Counted from the stretch's first letter, positions 1-8,966 are shown. The stretch: DNA of 64,000 nt from Bacillus_AB infantis_C (GCF_050107595.1 NZ_JBNILH010000015.1:22404-86403); one strand, 5' to 3'. A program made the numbers and translations. The notes: generated by a model not told the origin, from the sequence alone.

Positions 1-788
1 TCTCGATCAACGTGTTGAAAGTTCAGGGTATTCATTTGCTTTTTACGGTTGCCGTTACGTGGTTCTGTACAGTATTGGTTGAGAAGATCCGTGAGAACCA
101 CCAGCTCAGGCTAAAGGTCCAGGACTCGGAGAAATTCAGGGTGATCAGTGAACTCACCGGTGTGTTTGCCCATGAAATCCGCAATCCTATGCAGGTGACC
201 AGGGGATTTCTTCAGCTTCTTGATGACCCCGATCTCCCTTATCCCAAAAGAGAATACATCAAGCTTTCAATTGAAGAATTAGACCGGGCCAATGAAATCA
301 TCAACGACCTTCTTACTTTCGGCAAACCGTCCATCAGTACATATAAAGCAGTCAATGTCAGTGAACATTTAAAACGTACAGCAGCGCTGATTCGAACTTT
401 CAGCGTGAATCAGCAGGTTGAATTTCAAACCGACATTCAGGATGACTGCTGGATAAAAGCAGATTCCCAGAAGCTGAATCAATCCCTGCTTAATATCTTA
501 AAAAATGCAGTGGAGTCCATGCCGAATGGCAGCACCGTGTCGCTTTCATGCCATCAAACCGCAGATGGACACATCAGGATCGTTGTCAAGGACCAGGGAA
601 TCGGCATGAACCTGAAACAGGTCCAGCGCCTTGGATCGCCTTATTATTCTCTCAAAGAAAAAGGAACAGGACTCGGGATGATGGTCAGCTACCAAATCAT
701 CCATTCCTTTAAGGGGAAAATCAGAGTGGTAAGTGAAGAAGGAGTGGGTACAGAATTTATTATTGACTTTCCAGGTGTTGAACCATGA
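1..788 (+). CDS. Sensor histidine kinase, C-terminal part (KinB-like), 5' end outside window
   Basis: Partial gene: the reading frame is open to the window edge, so the first visible GTG at 12 is probably internal. The visible 258 residues begin with a membrane segment (about residues 7-24), then a HisKA dimerisation domain with the phosphoacceptor in FAHEIRNPMQ (His54), and an HATPase_c domain with N box (LLNILKNAVESM), G1 (DQGIGM) and G2 (GTGLGMMV). This is the architecture of the sporulation kinases KinB/KinC/KinD, which autophosphorylate and feed the Spo0F-Spo0B-Spo0A phosphorelay; the exact paralogue cannot be told without the sensor part. The TGA stop (786-788) overlaps the first base of a REP element. 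Confidence 0.85.
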   Translation, partial: SINVLKVQGIHLLFTVAVTWFCTVLVEKIRENHQLRLKVQDSEKFRVISELTGVFAHEIRNPMQVTRGFLQLLDDPDLPYPKREYIKLSIEELDRANEIINDLLTFGKPSISTYKAVNVSEHLKRTAALIRTFSVNQQVEFQTDIQDDCWIKADSQKLNQSLLNILKNAVESMPNGSTVSLSCHQTADGHIRIVVKDQGIGMNLKQVQRLGSPYYSLKEKGTGLGMMVSYQIIHSFKGKIRVVSEEGVGTEFIIDFPGVEP

Positions 789-851
789 GCCAGGGGGACA
801 GACCCCTTGGCTCTTTTTGTGGGTGGGCCAGGGGGTCTGACCCTGTGGCTC
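787..851 (+). repeat. REP/BIME element 1
   Basis: Two inverted hairpins separated by CTCTTTTTGTGGGT. It sits exactly between two convergent genes, and its two ends contribute bases to both TGA stop codons (786-788 on +, 852-850 on -). Confidence 0.9.
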
Positions 852-1299
852 ACTCTACGACAATACTTCCAACATACTGGGCATCGCCTTTATCTGTGTC
901 AAGGTCAAACACAATCATATATTCACCAGTTTCTTCTGGTAAGTAGAAAGATTGCCCTTTTTCTAATTTCAGTTTTGTCTCACTGCCGTTTTTCCAAACG
1001 GAAACACTGACTCCATCGGAATCAAAATGACCATCTTCAAGGCGGTATTGAACTTTCTGGCCTGAATTGAAGTACATCACTTCTTGTTTCTTAGCTAACG
1101 CTTGAACATCCTCCGTTTTCTTGTTGTATTGTTCGTCGAAAGCCCACTCTACATTCGCTTCTTCTAATGCCGCTTCTTGGTTAATATCATCAGGATTAAA
1201 TAGAGAAACTGATGGCGGGGAAAAATCATAGTCTTCTCCAAAACATCCGGCTAAAACAGAAACAAATAGCAAACATGCAACCAATCTTAAAAACCTCAA
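850..1299 (-). CDS. Small lipoprotein of unknown function
   Basis: 149 residues. The N-terminus is a type II signal peptide with lipobox LAGC (Cys19), so the product should be a membrane-anchored extracellular lipoprotein. The mature part is acidic and has a C-terminal region rich in beta-type residues (GQSFYLPEETGEYMIVFDL) resembling the many Bacillus lipoproteins with a small immunoglobulin-like fold, but I recognise no family. The start is TTG at 1299, chosen because GGAG lies nine bases upstream on the minus strand. The TGA stop is formed together with the end of REP 1. Confidence 0.7.
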   Translation of the reverse strand: MRFLRLVACLLFVSVLAGCFGEDYDFSPPSVSLFNPDDINQEAALEEANVEWAFDEQYNKKTEDVQALAKKQEVMYFNSGQKVQYRLEDGHFDSDGVSVSVWKNGSETKLKLEKGQSFYLPEETGEYMIVFDLDTDKGDAQYVGSIVVE

Positions 1300-1326
1300 T
1301 TTAAATCACTCCACATTTTTTTGTGA

Positions 1327-1389
1327 GAACCAGAGGGACGGACCCCTTGGCTCTTTTTAAGACTGGGCCAAGGGGGCATCCCTTGGCTC
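1327..1389 (+). repeat. REP/BIME element 2
   Basis: Slightly diverged pair of hairpins (GAACCAGAGGG... start) between two minus-strand genes. The T tract is on the plus strand, so it cannot serve as a normal terminator for the flanking genes. Confidence 0.85.
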
Positions 1390-1408
1390 GCTGTGGAACT
1401 CGCGGCAA

Positions 1409-2065
1409 CTAAAGCGTTTCATCCAATCTCAGAATCTTTGACCGGGAAATTAAATAAACAGTGCCTAAAATATCAATTTTGTCTCCCTTAACACGCACAG
1501 CACAATCCTTGTTCGAAGCATAGATATTCATTTCTTCTGATAAGGGCGAGAGTTCACTTTGAACGAGCGTGAGATTATGTTCAAGGTCAAAATGAGAAAG
1601 GACGGCAAAATTGTCAAGGCCGATTCCATTGTACAGAGTGCTGTCTTCAACGTTATAGCCAAGGTTTTTCGAGCATAACCATTGAGCAGACATATTGATT
1701 GCACCAGCGCTGGCTCCCATTACAATGGCTCTGCTTTTTTTTATAGAGTCCGACAGCTCATATTCTGCGAGGAACCTATTTAGTTCAACGGTATTTCCGC
1801 CTAATAAGAAGATTACTGAAGTATTTTTAATTAGCGTATGGGCCTCTTCCTTGGCGATACTATAATTAATCAAATGATATTCTTCAAACATAATACCTGC
1901 CTGATCTAACCACGAGCGTTCAGCGGCACCGGTTTCTTCATAAATTGATGGATTTGAGCTAATCATAACAAGCGATTTTCTATTGATTATATCCTCCTGC
2001 AGCACTTTGCTCAGACTCTCAGGAAAATGATTGTTAAACCAGCCTAAATAGTAGTGAGTTTTCAT
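1409..2065 (-). CDS. Peptidase E-like (S51 family) protein
   Basis: 218 residues, close to the usual size of S51 dipeptidase E and related class I glutamine amidotransferase-like proteins. The nucleophile elbow is visible as MGASAGAINMS, the Ser in G-A-S-A-G being the predicted nucleophile; an upstream LLGGNTVEL stretch matches the conserved glycine-rich loop of the family. It probably acts in the cytoplasm on small Asp-containing or modified peptides, but the substrate cannot be inferred. The ATG at 2065 is preceded by GGAGGT. It stands alone between two REP elements. Confidence 0.8.
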   Translation of the reverse strand: MKTHYYLGWFNNHFPESLSKVLQEDIINRKSLVMISSNPSIYEETGAAERSWLDQAGIMFEEYHLINYSIAKEEAHTLIKNTSVIFLLGGNTVELNRFLAEYELSDSIKKSRAIVMGASAGAINMSAQWLCSKNLGYNVEDSTLYNGIGLDNFAVLSHFDLEHNLTLVQSELSPLSEEMNIYASNKDCAVRVKGDKIDILGTVYLISRSKILRLDETL

Positions 2066-2086
2066 ATGTACCTCCGTAGTAGAAAA

Positions 2087-2151
2087 GAGCCAGGGGGACA
2101 GACCCCTTGGCTCTTTTTGAGACTGGGCCAGGGGGTCTGTCCCCCTGGCTC
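2087..2151 (+). repeat. REP/BIME element 3
   Basis: Near-consensus 65-bp element with CTCTTTTTGAGACTGGGCC between the hairpins, lying between two minus-strand genes in plus orientation. Confidence 0.9.
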
Positions 2152-2169
2152 ACCCAAGCCCCGACTTCC

Positions 2170-3867
2170 TCAATGTATATCCTGAATAACCTTCTCCAAA
2201 AATTCACCCATCCGCTTAACAGCAGGCTCGGAGAAGTCGAAGCTGACTCCGGTTTCTTTATAGATATCTGCGATGGATTGATTGTAGTCGGCACCGGCGC
2301 CTTTTTTAAATAATTCCACGGCTTGCTCCGGGTTGTTGTGATAGTTCTCAAGGATTTGCAGAGACCCAAGCATGGAGATGGAGTATTCGATGTTATAGAA
2401 AGGCACTTGGAAGTAGTGCAGGGTGTCTGCCCACAGAATGCCTATTACGTCTTCGAGACCGGATGTGTCGACCGGGTTCAGGCCATATCGTTTAGCGATT
2501 TCAAAGTATTTTTCATCGCGCTCTTTGGCGGTGTGATTTGGATTGGTGTACATCCAATGCTGGAAGAGGTCTCCTGACAATGGGCCGTACAGCATGGTGA
2601 ATGCCCGTCTCAGTTCTTCACGCTGTGCGCTCTTGAAGTCTTCTTCTTCCGGATAGAAGCGGTCGAGCTTGTCGAGTAAAAGCAATTCCATCCCATGGGA
2701 ATAGAGTTCCGCCACTTCCATGCGCTGCTGGTATTCTTCGAGAGGACCGTGCTCAGCAAACTCGAGGTATCCATTCACTGCATGGCCCATTTCGTGAATA
2801 AGGGCGATCAGTGAGAAGAAGGATGGGCTGAAGTTTGCAAATACAAAGGTATCTCCTGAAACAGACAAGGTGGTGCAGAAGCCGCCAGGGCTTTTGCCTT
2901 TCCGGTCTCCAAGATCCAGCAGCCCATTTTCTCTCATATAATCGAAACGCTCTGCAAAATACGGATCCGTCTTGCCCAGCATTTCAGAAACGCCATCCAT
3001 AAGATCAGATACCTCTGTATATGGCGGATTCTTCATCAATTTAGCGGTGTTATCCCAAGGACGATAGGTGTCAACGCCAAGCTTGGATTTGAAAACCTCT
3101 GCGAGGCGGTTCCAGGCAGGGATGATATGCTTTTCAACATTTTCATGAAAGTCATAGCAATCCTGGATTGTATATTCACGGTTTTTCACTACAAACATAT
3201 AATCGCGGTAATTTTCAAAGCCTGCATTTAAAGCGATTTGGTGGCGCAGCTGAACCAGCTCGTCCATAATGCTGTCCATATCGGGCTTGATTTGGCGGTG
3301 GGCTTCCAGCATGGCGTAATAAGCTTTTTCCCGGACACTTCTGTCCAGATTATCGAGCTGGGACTGGATAAATGGATAAGGTTTTTCCTCGCCATCCCAT
3401 TCAACGGTCAGCCCTGCTATGATTTCGCTGTACTTCGTAGAGAGCTCCTGCTCTTTTACCATCAATGGGATATTTTCTTCTCTGAAAAGTTTAACCTTGG
3501 ACTCGCGAACGCGGCGCATCAAGCCGTAACGCTTGTCATCTAATTGAGCGGCATACGGAGAATCACAGAATTTCTCATTCAGCTTTGCTTCATATTTCAT
3601 CAACAGCGGCTGGATGACCTGCTGATCGTGAAGATAAGTCGATTTGATATCCGCATCCTCTGTGTCCCGGTAAAAATCAACCTGGTGGCCAGTCATGGCC
3701 TCATCAATTTTAATTCCTAATTCTTTTTCAGCCTTCAGCCAATTTTCCAGGTCAGATACGGAGTCGAGCGGAACCTCAAGTAAAGCTTGAAGCTGAGCTT
3801 CGACTCCTGCTGCATCCTGCAGATCGATTAATTCTTTATAATAATTGCGTTTTACATCTTGTGACAT
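2170..3867 (-). CDS. M3 family oligoendopeptidase (PepF-like)
   Basis: 565 residues, typical of the shorter bacterial M3 oligoendopeptidases. The zinc-binding HExxH motif is HEMGH at residues 358-362, followed by MEVAELYSHGMELL, which supplies the third, glutamate zinc ligand. There is no signal peptide, so it is a cytoplasmic peptide-degrading enzyme, likely involved in turnover of short peptides. The start ATG is preceded by AAGGGGAG. It is monocistronic in appearance, with REP 3 directly downstream. Confidence 0.93.
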   Translation of the reverse strand: MSQDVKRNYYKELIDLQDAAGVEAQLQALLEVPLDSVSDLENWLKAEKELGIKIDEAMTGHQVDFYRDTEDADIKSTYLHDQQVIQPLLMKYEAKLNEKFCDSPYAAQLDDKRYGLMRRVRESKVKLFREENIPLMVKEQELSTKYSEIIAGLTVEWDGEEKPYPFIQSQLDNLDRSVREKAYYAMLEAHRQIKPDMDSIMDELVQLRHQIALNAGFENYRDYMFVVKNREYTIQDCYDFHENVEKHIIPAWNRLAEVFKSKLGVDTYRPWDNTAKLMKNPPYTEVSDLMDGVSEMLGKTDPYFAERFDYMRENGLLDLGDRKGKSPGGFCTTLSVSGDTFVFANFSPSFFSLIALIHEMGHAVNGYLEFAEHGPLEEYQQRMEVAELYSHGMELLLLDKLDRFYPEEEDFKSAQREELRRAFTMLYGPLSGDLFQHWMYTNPNHTAKERDEKYFEIAKRYGLNPVDTSGLEDVIGILWADTLHYFQVPFYNIEYSISMLGSLQILENYHNNPEQAVELFKKGAGADYNQSIADIYKETGVSFDFSEPAVKRMGEFLEKVIQDIH

Positions 3868-3960
3868 GAAATAGCTCCCCTTACCCCTTTAATTTTTTTA
3901 ATTGTCTCAATAATCATATTATAGAATTCCAGCTATAATTTCTAGCTTTTCAGACTAATG

Positions 3961-3985
3961 CTTTAAAAGATTGTGTAAAGGGTAA
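3961..3985 (+). promoter_or_regulatory. Probable sigma-B promoter
   Basis: CTTTAA, a 13-base spacer and GGGTAA match the general-stress sigma-B consensus (GTTTAA, GGGTAT) with one mismatch in each box. The downstream gene belongs to a family (GSP26/YdaG) that is sigma-B controlled in B. subtilis, which supports the call. Confidence 0.5.
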
Positions 3986-4026
3986 TATATATGTATAAAC
4001 TTTGAGAAGATGGAGGATTGTTAAAT

Positions 4027-4506
4027 ATGCTAAAACAAGAAGAAATGGAAACGCTGAGAGAGCTAATCAAAGATGTGGATACGGCCATGCTGACAACAGT
4101 CTCTGAAGAAGGACTGGTTTCCCGCCCGATGAAAACGCAGGAAGTCGAGTTTGATGGGGACCTATGGTTTTTTACCAAAAAAGAGACGGATAAATATGAT
4201 GAAATCTTACATGACAAAGATGTCAATGTTGCCTATGCAGGCAAATCCTATGTCTCTGTCCGCGGCAGAGCGGAAATCGTTGAGGATATAGGGAAGAAAA
4301 AGGAACTGTGGAGCAAAATGTATGAGAAGATTATGCAGACTTCTTATGATGACCCGAGCGTCGTGCTCATCAAGGTTAAGGCGGAAGCAGCCGAATACTG
4401 GGAAAGCGGCAGCTTCACGAAGAAAGCGGTCTTTATGCTGAAGCGCATTACAGGACAGGACGCAGAAGAAGCGGGAGTTAATGAGACGGTTGAGATGGAT
4501 AAGTGA
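4027..4506 (+). CDS. General stress protein 26-like, PNPOx-fold flavoprotein
   Basis: 159 residues from the ATG at 4027, preferred over the TTG at 4018 because the GGAGG at 4012-4016 would be only one base from the latter. The whole protein is a split-barrel pyridoxamine 5'-phosphate oxidase-like domain (TAMLTTVSEEGLVSRPM; GDLWFFTKK; VSVRGRAEIV), the fold of B. subtilis YdaG and other small FMN- or F420-binding stress proteins. The biochemical role of these proteins is not established. The likely sigma-B promoter upstream agrees with a general-stress function. The TGA stop overlaps a REP array. Confidence 0.85.
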   Translation: MLKQEEMETLRELIKDVDTAMLTTVSEEGLVSRPMKTQEVEFDGDLWFFTKKETDKYDEILHDKDVNVAYAGKSYVSVRGRAEIVEDIGKKKELWSKMYEKIMQTSYDDPSVVLIKVKAEAAEYWESGSFTKKAVFMLKRITGQDAEEAGVNETVEMDK

Positions 4507-4640
4507 GCCAAGGGGACAGGTCCCTTGGCTTTTTTTGTGGGTTGTGCGGGGAGCCAGGGGGTCTGTCCCCTTGGCTCTTTTCGTTTGAGCCAGGGAACCT
4601 GTCCCGGTGGCTCGGGCCAGGGTGTCTGTCCCCCCAGCTC
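4505..4640 (+). repeat. REP array, locus 4 (four hairpins)
   Basis: Four successive hairpins: GAGCCAAGGG..., GAGCCAGGGG..., GAGCCAGGGA... and GGGCCAGGGT.... It starts inside the stop codon of the stress-protein gene; the last hairpin is the most diverged. Confidence 0.85.
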
Positions 4641-4718
4641 AATATGTTATGCTAATGGAAGTGATACGACAATAAGAGCAGGATAACGTTCAATTATGAA
4701 TGATAAGGGTGAGTTTAG

Positions 4719-5681
4719 ATGGCTAAGATAGACCAAATGCTGCAGATTCTTTGGATGCTGAGCTCGGGGAGGAAGGCTACTGCTAAGCAGATGGCTGAGA
4801 AATTGGAGGTCAATATCAGGACGGTTTACCGGTATATTGATGCTCTTTGTTCGAGCGGTGTCCCGATTATAGCGGAGGGCGGCCATCATGGCGGATATAC
4901 GCTTTTGCAGCAATTTACAGAAAGTCCTCTCCTGTTCAGTGCAGAGGAAAAGACAGCCATGCTTCAAGCAGCTGCTTTGGCGAATGAGGCTGGATATTTT
5001 TCAGGAGAGGCATTGAAGTCCGCTGCTTCAAAGCTGGCCCTGTATTCAACCTGGGAACAGGAAAGCCTGGTCAGGCAGCGTGTGGAAGGGCTGGATGTGA
5101 TCGGTTCTGCCCCAGAGCTGTCTGCAGATTCATTATTAAAGGAGCTGGAGCAAGGGGTCATCAAGCAAGTCTCGATGGAAATGGACTATTATACTGCCCG
5201 TGAAGACCAGCCTAAGCGGAGGAAGATTGACCCATACGGTATTGTTTATTGGAACGGCCGGTGGTATCTGGTTGCATTTTGCCAATTGAGGAATGAGATT
5301 CGCAGTTTCAGAGTGGGAAGGATGGCTGGTGTGGCTGAAACCGGCTCCTCCTTTAACCGTCCAGCAGATTTTTCAGCCAGCGGATTTTTTATGAATAATC
5401 TGCTTCCGGAGAAAAAACAAACGCAGGAATTTGTGCCCTTTGTTGTCAGCGGCAGCACCAGCGCACTGGATGACTTTTGCCAGCACTGGTTTTTAGGTCA
5501 CCATCTGACAAAGCGTACCTCAGCACAGGCGGAGTTTCTTATGGAAAAAGAAGCCCTGCATACTTATGTGCCGTACTTGCTCCTGCCTTATGGCCAATCG
5601 CTTCGAATTTTAGAGCCGGCCAGCTTGAAGCAGAAGATGCTGGTTGTCTTAAATGAATTGGCAGATTTTTATCAGAAATAA
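4719..5681 (+). CDS. YafY/DeoR-type HTH and WYL-domain transcriptional regulator
   Basis: 320 residues. Residues 1-60 form an HTH_11 winged helix (ATAKQMAEKLEVNIRTVYRYI), and a WYL domain follows with the name-giving tripeptide around residue 181 (NGRWYLVAF), then a WCX C-terminal extension. WYL domains bind small ligands or nucleic acid and control the attached HTH. The next gene, a DJ-1/PfpI protein, starts 76 bases downstream on the same strand and may be co-regulated, though a hairpin lies between them. The ligand is unknown. Confidence 0.85.
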   Translation: MAKIDQMLQILWMLSSGRKATAKQMAEKLEVNIRTVYRYIDALCSSGVPIIAEGGHHGGYTLLQQFTESPLLFSAEEKTAMLQAAALANEAGYFSGEALKSAASKLALYSTWEQESLVRQRVEGLDVIGSAPELSADSLLKELEQGVIKQVSMEMDYYTAREDQPKRRKIDPYGIVYWNGRWYLVAFCQLRNEIRSFRVGRMAGVAETGSSFNRPADFSASGFFMNNLLPEKKQTQEFVPFVVSGSTSALDDFCQHWFLGHHLTKRTSAQAEFLMEKEALHTYVPYLLLPYGQSLRILEPASLKQKMLVVLNELADFYQK

Positions 5682-5689
5682 GCAGCTAG

Positions 5690-5719
5690 ACTGACAAGGG
5701 ATGTCAGTGAAGTTTTTTT
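5690..5719 (+). terminator. Possible weak intrinsic terminator
   Basis: Seven-base stem ACTGACA/TGTCAGT followed after GAAG by seven T residues. It lies between the WYL regulator and the DJ-1 gene. Confidence 0.4.
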
Positions 5720-5757
5720 ATAATGGGGATCCAATGACTGAATAAGGAGACCTGATA

Positions 5758-6387
5758 ATGCAAAAAAGAAAAGCTTATCTTTATGTTTTTGATACGATGT
5801 CAGACTGGGAGGCAGGGTATCTGATTGCCGAGCTGAATTCAGGCAGGTATTTCAGGAAAGAGCTGGCGCCTATTGAGGTAATAAGCGTTGGTGTGGACAG
5901 AAATGCTGTTAAGACAATGGGCGGGTTGCGTATACAACCTGTTATGTCTATAGAAGAGTGCAGTTTGAAAAGTCATGATATTTTAATTCTTCCGGGGGGA
6001 GATACCTGGCTCGATCCTATTCACGAGCCCATACTGGAAGAAGCCTCAAACTGTCTGCAAAAGGGAAGCACTGTTGCCGCCATCTGCGGTGCAACCCTGG
6101 GTCTGGCAAAGAAGGGGCTGCTGGATGCAAGAAGGCACACAAGCAATGATCTCTCATACTTGAAAGCCGTCTGTCCCCTATATGCGGGAGAAAAACTTTA
6201 TCAAAAGGGGCCGGCAGCAGCAGATGGGAATTTGGTTACGGCTTCTGGCATAGCCCCCTTGGAATTTGCTGCAGAGGTCTTGAAACAGCTTGGTGTGCTC
6301 AAACCGGAAACATTGCAGGCATGGTTCAGGCTGCATCAGAATCATAATCCGAAACACTTTTTTGAGCTAATTGAATCTGTGCAATGA
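5758..6387 (+). CDS. DJ-1/PfpI family protein
   Basis: 209 residues of the DJ-1/PfpI (class I glutamine amidotransferase-like) fold. The nucleophile elbow is AAICGATLGL with the reactive Cys near residue 109; ILILPGGDTW precedes it, and a His two residues after the helix (RRHTSND) fits the family. Members act as glyoxalase III/chaperone-like proteins, proteases or sensors; nothing here decides between them. The start ATG has GGAG eight bases upstream. Its TGA stop overlaps REP locus 5. Confidence 0.85.
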   Translation: MQKRKAYLYVFDTMSDWEAGYLIAELNSGRYFRKELAPIEVISVGVDRNAVKTMGGLRIQPVMSIEECSLKSHDILILPGGDTWLDPIHEPILEEASNCLQKGSTVAAICGATLGLAKKGLLDARRHTSNDLSYLKAVCPLYAGEKLYQKGPAAADGNLVTASGIAPLEFAAEVLKQLGVLKPETLQAWFRLHQNHNPKHFFELIESVQ

Positions 6388-6452
6388 GCCGGCGGGACAG
6401 ACCCCTTGGCTCTTTTTTTGAGATTGGGCCAGGGGGTCTGACCCCTTGGCTC
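6386..6452 (+). repeat. REP/BIME element 5
   Basis: Two hairpins with a seven-T linker, starting in the stop codon of the DJ-1 gene. Confidence 0.9.
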
Positions 6453-6539
6453 CGACTCTGCGGCCTAATATTTTGAATTTTCAGCTCTGTGTAGGTAATA
6501 TATCGGTAGTGAGAGAAATCCTGAAAGGGAGGAGAAGTT

Positions 6540-7766
6540 TTGGAGGAATCTTTGATTAAAGCAGATGATTATGTGACGCTGTGGGGGATTATTGTGGTGT
6601 GGGCTTCGGCGAGTATTATTCTGGAGCAGCGCTACAGCTGGGCGGCGAAGATCTCTGGTGCGATTATTGCCCTGATTGGTGCTATTATTCTATCTAATAC
6701 CGGAATCATTCCAACAGCGTCGCCAGTGTATGATGCGATCTGGACATTCATCATTCCGCTCGCCATTCCGCTGCTGCTGTTTCATGTGAACTTTAAGAGA
6801 ATATGGAAGGAAAGCGGGCGTCTGCTGATTATTTTTCTGATCAGTTCAATCGGGACGGTTGCCGGGGTGATTATTAGTTTCTTTTTACTGAAGGATCATA
6901 TACCTGTCCTTGATAAACTCGGTGCCATGCTTAGTGCTTCTTATATTGGCGGCGGGGTGAACTTTGCAGCCATGGCAGCTAAGTTTGAAGCGCCTGGGGG
7001 AATGGTTTCTTCTGCAGTTGTTGCAGACAATTTAATGATGGCGATTTACTTCATCGTTCTGATGATGATTCCGGCTGTGGGCTTTTTTAGAAGACGCTTT
7101 AGGGCTCCGCATGTGGAAAAGGTGGAAAGCGGAGGAATCAGAGAAGATGGGAAGACACTCGCGGAAAGCTTTTGGGAGCGAAAGGATATATCTTTGAAGG
7201 ATATTGCGTTGTCTGTAGGAACTGCTTTCCTTCTTGTGGTGGTTTCTTTTAAGATCGCAGCATTCATGGACGGATTGATTCCTTCCGGGGAGGGTACTTC
7301 TTTCTTTTTAAATCTACTGAATGGATTGTTCGGTGACAATTACTTAATGCTGACGACCTTAACATTTCTGGCACTTGCGTTGTTTCCGAGATATTTTGAG
7401 TATATTAACGGAAGCCAGGAAATCGGTACATACCTCATTTACTTGTTCTTCGTAGTTATTGGGATTCCGGCATCCATTCCGCTGATTATTCAAAATGCGC
7501 CGCTGCTGCTGGTATTTGTATTCATTATTGTAGTGGTGAATCTGGCTGTGTCATTGACTGCTGGAAAACTGTTGAAATATGACCTTGAAGAAATCCTTCT
7601 GGCCAGCAATGCCAATGTCGGCGGCCCAACAACTGCGGCAGCCATGGCCATTGCAAAAGGATGGAAGGATCTGATTGGACCGATTCTTGTTGTCGGAACG
7701 TTGGGGTACATTATTGGGAATTATGTTGGGACTACGTTGGGGTTGTGGTTTTCGGGGTTTATGTAA
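6540..7766 (+). CDS. DUF819 family multi-pass membrane protein
   Basis: 408 residues, strongly hydrophobic, with about ten membrane segments and the conserved ANVGGPTTAAAMA stretch near the C-terminus that is typical of the DUF819 (YjcL-like) family. The two-half arrangement recalls secondary transporters, but no substrate is known. The start is TTG at 6540, six bases after GGGAGG. The TAA stop is followed at once by a second TGA supplied by REP locus 6. Confidence 0.85.
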   Translation: MEESLIKADDYVTLWGIIVVWASASIILEQRYSWAAKISGAIIALIGAIILSNTGIIPTASPVYDAIWTFIIPLAIPLLLFHVNFKRIWKESGRLLIIFLISSIGTVAGVIISFFLLKDHIPVLDKLGAMLSASYIGGGVNFAAMAAKFEAPGGMVSSAVVADNLMMAIYFIVLMMIPAVGFFRRRFRAPHVEKVESGGIREDGKTLAESFWERKDISLKDIALSVGTAFLLVVVSFKIAAFMDGLIPSGEGTSFFLNLLNGLFGDNYLMLTTLTFLALALFPRYFEYINGSQEIGTYLIYLFFVVIGIPASIPLIIQNAPLLLVFVFIIVVVNLAVSLTAGKLLKYDLEEILLASNANVGGPTTAAAMAIAKGWKDLIGPILVVGTLGYIIGNYVGTTLGLWFSGFM

Positions 7767-7767
7767 T

Positions 7768-7830
7768 GAGCCGGGGGGGACAGGTCCCTTGGCTCTTTTT
7801 GTGTTTGGGCCAGGGGGTCTGTCCCCTTGG
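7768..7830 (+). repeat. REP/BIME element 6
   Basis: Left hairpin normal; right hairpin truncated at CCCCTTGG, so its outer stem is lost. Confidence 0.85.
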
Positions 7831-7889
7831 ATTTCTTTTGAACAAAACTACATTTTACCTCGGAATAAAAATTCCTGTCAATTATAAAT

Positions 7890-7917
7890 TTGTAATCCAC
7901 CCAAAAAATGTTATGAT
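7890..7917 (+). promoter_or_regulatory. Putative sigma-A promoter
   Basis: TTGTAA, 16-base spacer, TATGAT in the 337-base gap between the DUF819 gene and the gene at 8104. The rest of the gap (7918-8103) would be a long 5' leader in which I see no recognisable riboswitch. Confidence 0.45.
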
Positions 7918-8103
7918 AGCTTTATACGTGTTTTGGCCGTATCCGGAATTCCGCTGTATTGTTTTGCAGATCGAATTTCGGATATTTTTTTAATTTCCTT
8001 TTCAAACTGAAGGAAACTCAAACAATTGTGCAGCCTTTTGGGAAAGTTAGTCAGATGAAAAACAGTTCCTGGGTTTTTCTACAATACAAGGAGGATTAGA
8101 ATA

Positions 8104-8958
8104 ATGAATCTAATCAATAAGAAGGTTACGCACAAGCTGTTTGGTATGGGGAGTATAGTTGAACATAATGACACTAGTATCGAGATACATTTCGCATCGG
8201 AAAAGAAGAAGTTTGTTTTCCCTGATGTATTTGGAGAGCACCTGGTACTGCATGATGAAATGATGGCTAAATCACTCGATGTGATTATACAAAATAAGGA
8301 AAACGAGCGAAGGGAAGAAGACAGGAAGAAGGAAGAAGAGAAGAATCGATATCGGAAAAGTCAGGAACTCCGCTTGGGATATGAAAAACTGATGAAAAAT
8401 CATAAGCTTCATCCAGAATCACAAATGGTTTTTTGGTGTGATGCAGAAGAACAGGATAGTTCTTTTTCAGAGTGGAAGGTTTTTTCTGGTGTTATTAAGA
8501 GCGGCAATAACAAGGGGAAGCCAAACAAACCCAGCCGCCTGCACCAAAACAGCGCTGTTCTGCTTACAGCAGTAGATCCCAGTAAGCCTGAAAAAGACAG
8601 GCGTATCTTAGGTGTCTACATGGTGAAGGAGAAGTTTGTTGGTAAGCTTTGTGAAGATGGAAATATTCCGGCTCATTCAACATACAGACTCCAGCTTACA
8701 GAAGAGGAATCTGAACAAATGCCCTTCTGGGAATATTATGTGAATGAAAAATCCCCTCAAAAAATGACATGGAATTCAGGGAAATACCGATACTTTGAAA
8801 ACTCATGGATGGCTCAAACTTTGCGTGATATAGTGTCGTTGAAAAGTGACCCAAAAGAGCGGGAGCATGCACAGCAATTTTTTGAGCATTTTTGTAAGAT
8901 GAATCAAATAGTCGAGCAGGATTTGCCCAAGCCTAATGGCGCGTTAATGCGTATTTAG
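8104..8958 (+). CDS. Hypothetical protein with FGxG (PcrA C-terminal/Tudor-like) N-terminus
   Basis: 284 residues. I do not recognise the full-length family. Residues 7-32 (VTHKLFGMGSIVEH) resemble the small Tudor-like module found at the C-terminus of PcrA/UvrD helicases and in some nucleic-acid enzymes. Residues 58-85 are a charged coiled-coil (K/E/R rich). The C-terminal half has conserved-looking aromatic motifs (FWCDAEEQ; MPFWEYYVNE; KYRYFENSW) without a known signature. It has its own promoter and is flanked by REP loci, hence probably a single-gene unit. The ATG has GGAGG upstream. Confidence 0.65.
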   Translation: MNLINKKVTHKLFGMGSIVEHNDTSIEIHFASEKKKFVFPDVFGEHLVLHDEMMAKSLDVIIQNKENERREEDRKKEEEKNRYRKSQELRLGYEKLMKNHKLHPESQMVFWCDAEEQDSSFSEWKVFSGVIKSGNNKGKPNKPSRLHQNSAVLLTAVDPSKPEKDRRILGVYMVKEKFVGKLCEDGNIPAHSTYRLQLTEEESEQMPFWEYYVNEKSPQKMTWNSGKYRYFENSWMAQTLRDIVSLKSDPKEREHAQQFFEHFCKMNQIVEQDLPKPNGALMRI

Positions 8959-8966
8959 AGGTGAGG

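Noticed and set aside
807..1010. Plus-strand frame MALFVGGPGG...
   Set aside because: It begins at the TTG within a REP (TTGGCTCTTTTT) and runs antisense to the lipoprotein gene. The same pattern occurs at most REPs.
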